Shown in pieces: positions 5,943 to 7,346 of a DNA stretch of 7,346 bases (position 1 is the first letter of the stretch; every line of letters starts with the position of its first letter). The stretch spans positions 1 to 7,346 of the forward strand of contig JAEWHQ010000228.1 of NCBI GenBank assembly GCA_023387715.1, read 5' to 3'. The translations under genes were made by a program, and so were the position numbers. This DNA comes from Pseudomonadota bacterium (GTDB lineage: Bacteria; Pseudomonadota; Alphaproteobacteria; Rhizobiales; Rhizobiaceae). The notes under the pieces are model-generated. The model saw only the letters and a program-made list of their open reading frames with translations. It searched no databases and was not told the DNA's origin.

Positions 5943-5968
5943 TCCGGACGGCAGCCGTGCCGCCCGGA
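5943..5968 (+). terminator. Strong GC hairpin ending the dpaL transcript
   Basis: TCCGG (5943-5947) pairs with CCGGA (5964-5968) and CGGCA (5949-5953) with TGCCG (5958-5962), separated by a single A/C mismatch, around a GCCG tetraloop. It starts 24 nt after the dpaL stop. The plus side has no T-run. The A-rich stretch before it would be a U-rich tail (AGTTTTGTTT) for transcription from the other strand, so it may also stop antisense transcripts. Confidence 0.6.
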
Positions 5969-6149
5969 ATCGCGCGATAAAAATTTATAACAAAAATTAT
6001 ACAGTCGTTGCTGAATATGATTGAAGCGTACTTTGGCCGGTTCAAATATAAAAACAGGTCAGTATTACTTACCCATTGAAAAAATTGAATAATCTTCCGC
6101 TTTTATATCATGTTAAAATAAGGTCGGAATAAAATATTCAGTTTTAACG

Positions 6150-6164
6150 AACGAAAATTTCGTT
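6150..6164. promoter_or_regulatory. 15-bp palindrome upstream of pyc
   Basis: AACGAAAATTTCGTT is a perfect 7-bp inverted repeat around a central A, about 140 nt before the pyc start codon. AACGAA is also directly repeated just upstream (6146-6151), overlapping it. It is a plausible binding site for a regulator of pyc; none is identifiable in the window. Confidence 0.35.
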
Positions 6165-6291
6165 TTGTGCCTTTTCAGGCATGTAATCTCAAGCAACTAT
6201 CTTATTGATATTCCGTCTTAATTAGTTCAGACAAAGTATCAAAATGAGAATTGAGAGTTACGTTTGCAGTAAATTTCACCAGATAAAATAC

Positions 6292-6296
6292 GGGAG
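6292..6296 (+). promoter_or_regulatory. Ribosome binding site deciding the TTG start of pyc
   Basis: GGGAG sits 8 nt before TTG (6305-6307). An in-frame TAA at 6284-6286 rules out any longer protein, and no ATG or GTG lies between that stop and the conserved KILVANRSEIAIR block, so TTG is the only sensible initiator. Confidence 0.8.
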
Positions 6297-6304
6297 ACTT
6301 TATC

Positions 6305-7346
6305 TTGTCCATCAGGAAGATTCTTGTCGCTAATCGTTCCGAGATTGCTATCCGCGTGTTTCGCGCGGCCAACGAACTGGGGCTTAAAACGGTAGCCATA
6401 TGGGCTGAAGAAGATAAACTTTCCCTCCATCGCTTTAAAGCAGATGAGAGTTATCAGGTGGGACGCGGGCCGCATCTGGAGCGTGATCTGGGGCCGATTG
6501 AAAGCTATCTCTCCATTGATGAAATTATCCGTGTTGCCAAATTATCCGGTGCCGATGCCATTCATCCAGGCTATGGGTTGCTTTCCGAAAGCCCTGAATT
6601 TGTTGATGCCTGCCGTGAAAATGGTTTGATTTTTATCGGCCCTAAAGCCGAAACCATGCGCCGTCTGGGCAATAAAGTGGCCGCACGTAATCTGGCTATC
6701 GAAGTGGGCGTGCCGGTGGTGCCTGCCACCGATCCGCTGCCTGATGATATTGAAGAAGTGAAAAAGCTGGCAGCCAAAATCGGCTATCCGGTGATGCTGA
6801 AAGCCTCTTGGGGTGGTGGTGGCCGCGGTATGCGCGCTATCCGCTCTGAAAAGGATTTGGAACGCGAAGTGGTGGAAGCCAAACGCGAGGCCAAAGCAGC
6901 TTTCGGTAAAGACGAAGTCTATCTGGAAAAGCTGCTGGAACGCGCACGCCATGTGGAAGTGCAGATTTTGGGCGACACGCACGGTAATGCAGTGCATCTT
7001 TTTGAGCGTGATTGTTCTATTCAGCGCCGCAACCAAAAGGTGGTCGAGCGCGCACCAGCGCCTTATTTAAGTGATGAAAAGCGTCAGGAAGTGGCGTCTT
7101 ATGCGCTGAAAATTGCCAAAGCCACCGATTATATCGGCGCTGGTACTGTTGAATTTCTGATGGATGTCGATAGCAATGAATTTTATTTCATTGAGGTCAA
7201 TCCGCGCATTCAGGTTGAACATACGGTGACTGAAGAAGTCACAGGTATTGATATTGTCAAAGCGCAAATTCACATTCTGGAAGGCTATGCCATTGGCACG
7301 CCGGAATCCGGTGTGCCTGCACAAGAAGACATTCATTTGCATGGCC
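6305..7346 (+). CDS. pyc: Pyruvate carboxylase, N-terminal biotin-carboxylase part (cut by right window edge)
   Basis: Pyruvate carboxylase makes oxaloacetate from pyruvate and bicarbonate with ATP, replenishing the TCA cycle in the cytoplasm. The first 347 residues of a protein usually near 1,150 are present, and the frame stays open to the edge. Biotin-carboxylase landmarks are in order: KILVANRSEIAIRVFRA at the N-terminus, HPGYGLLSE (87-95), ATP-binding Lys166, the glycine loop GGGGRGM (170-176), FERDCSIQRRNQK (233-245), metal-binding Glu283 and Glu297, and EVNPRIQVEH (297-306) with the catalytic Arg301 and Glu305. Sequence and numbering match my memory of the Rhizobium etli enzyme closely, and the DLGPIESYLSIDEI stretch is typical of pyruvate carboxylase rather than acetyl- or propionyl-CoA carboxylase subunits. 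The carboxyltransferase and biotin-carrier domains lie outside the window. The long gap and hairpin upstream indicate a transcription unit separate from dpaL. Confidence 0.92.
   Translation, partial: MSIRKILVANRSEIAIRVFRAANELGLKTVAIWAEEDKLSLHRFKADESYQVGRGPHLERDLGPIESYLSIDEIIRVAKLSGADAIHPGYGLLSESPEFVDACRENGLIFIGPKAETMRRLGNKVAARNLAIEVGVPVVPATDPLPDDIEEVKKLAAKIGYPVMLKASWGGGGRGMRAIRSEKDLEREVVEAKREAKAAFGKDEVYLEKLLERARHVEVQILGDTHGNAVHLFERDCSIQRRNQKVVERAPAPYLSDEKRQEVASYALKIAKATDYIGAGTVEFLMDVDSNEFYFIEVNPRIQVEHTVTEEVTGIDIVKAQIHILEGYAIGTPESGVPAQEDIHLHG

Larger units (their letters stand above)
5919..6304. other. 386-nt AT-rich gap between dpaL and pyc
   Basis: No gene is recognisable here on either strand; minus-strand open frames reaching in from pyc are shadows. 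After the GC hairpin the stretch is AT-rich and must hold the pyc promoter. TTGAAA at 6076-6081 and TATATC at 6104-6109 are box-like but badly spaced (22 nt), so I assign no promoter. TGCC (6168-6171) and GGCA (6178-6181) form a short hairpin, and a 15-bp palindrome lies at 6150-6164. The length suggests more than a minimal promoter. Confidence 0.4.

Noticed and set aside
6542..7036. 164-residue minus-strand open frame inside pyc
   Set aside because: The plus strand here encodes the conserved biotin-carboxylase motifs without interruption; the His/Phe-rich reverse product is a shadow.
4740..7346. dpaL and pyc as one operon linked through pyruvate
   Set aside because: A strong hairpin and a 386-nt AT-rich gap separate them, and pyc is a housekeeping gene with its own upstream region; adjacency alone is not evidence of joint function.

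Overview
The window looks like chromosome of an alphaproteobacterium, probably order Hyphomicrobiales (rhizobia/Brucella-type relatives). The main reason is the gene at the right edge: its first 347 residues closely resemble, from memory, rhizobial pyruvate carboxylase, including the positions of K166, E297 and E305. Base composition is judged by eye to be moderate, about 50% GC. I cannot name genus or species.

Layout. (1) 1-797, minus strand: 5' part of an NAD(P)-dependent aldehyde dehydrogenase that starts at TTG and runs off the left edge. (2) 798-932: divergent control region with a plus-strand promoter whose -10 box lies inside a near-perfect palindrome, followed by further palindromes. 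(3) 933-4566, plus strand: a tight gene string of an atypical short-chain dehydrogenase (SDR), a thiamine-diphosphate (ThDP) C-C lyase/carboligase-like enzyme, a small cupin and a GntR/FCD regulator, with hairpins between the last three. (4) 4740-5918: a PLP-dependent diaminopropionate ammonia-lyase (dpaL) after a 173-nt leader rich in inverted repeats. (5) 5919-6304: a 386-nt AT-rich gap with a strong GC hairpin just after dpaL and a palindrome before the next gene. (6) 6305-7346: the start of pyc, also with a TTG start, cut by the right edge.

How they may work together (inference). The aldehyde dehydrogenase, SDR, ThDP enzyme and cupin, with an FCD-type regulator that usually senses a small carboxylate, look like a substrate-inducible catabolic module. 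The ThDP enzyme could cleave or join a C-C bond, the aldehyde dehydrogenase could oxidise a released aldehyde, and DpaL would feed pyruvate and ammonia. The substrate cannot be read from the sequence. The SDR, the ThDP enzyme and the cupin each differ from the textbook motif at active-site positions, so an uncharacterised pathway is plausible. pyc is probably a separate housekeeping unit. No mobile elements, CRISPR arrays, tRNA or rRNA genes were seen.
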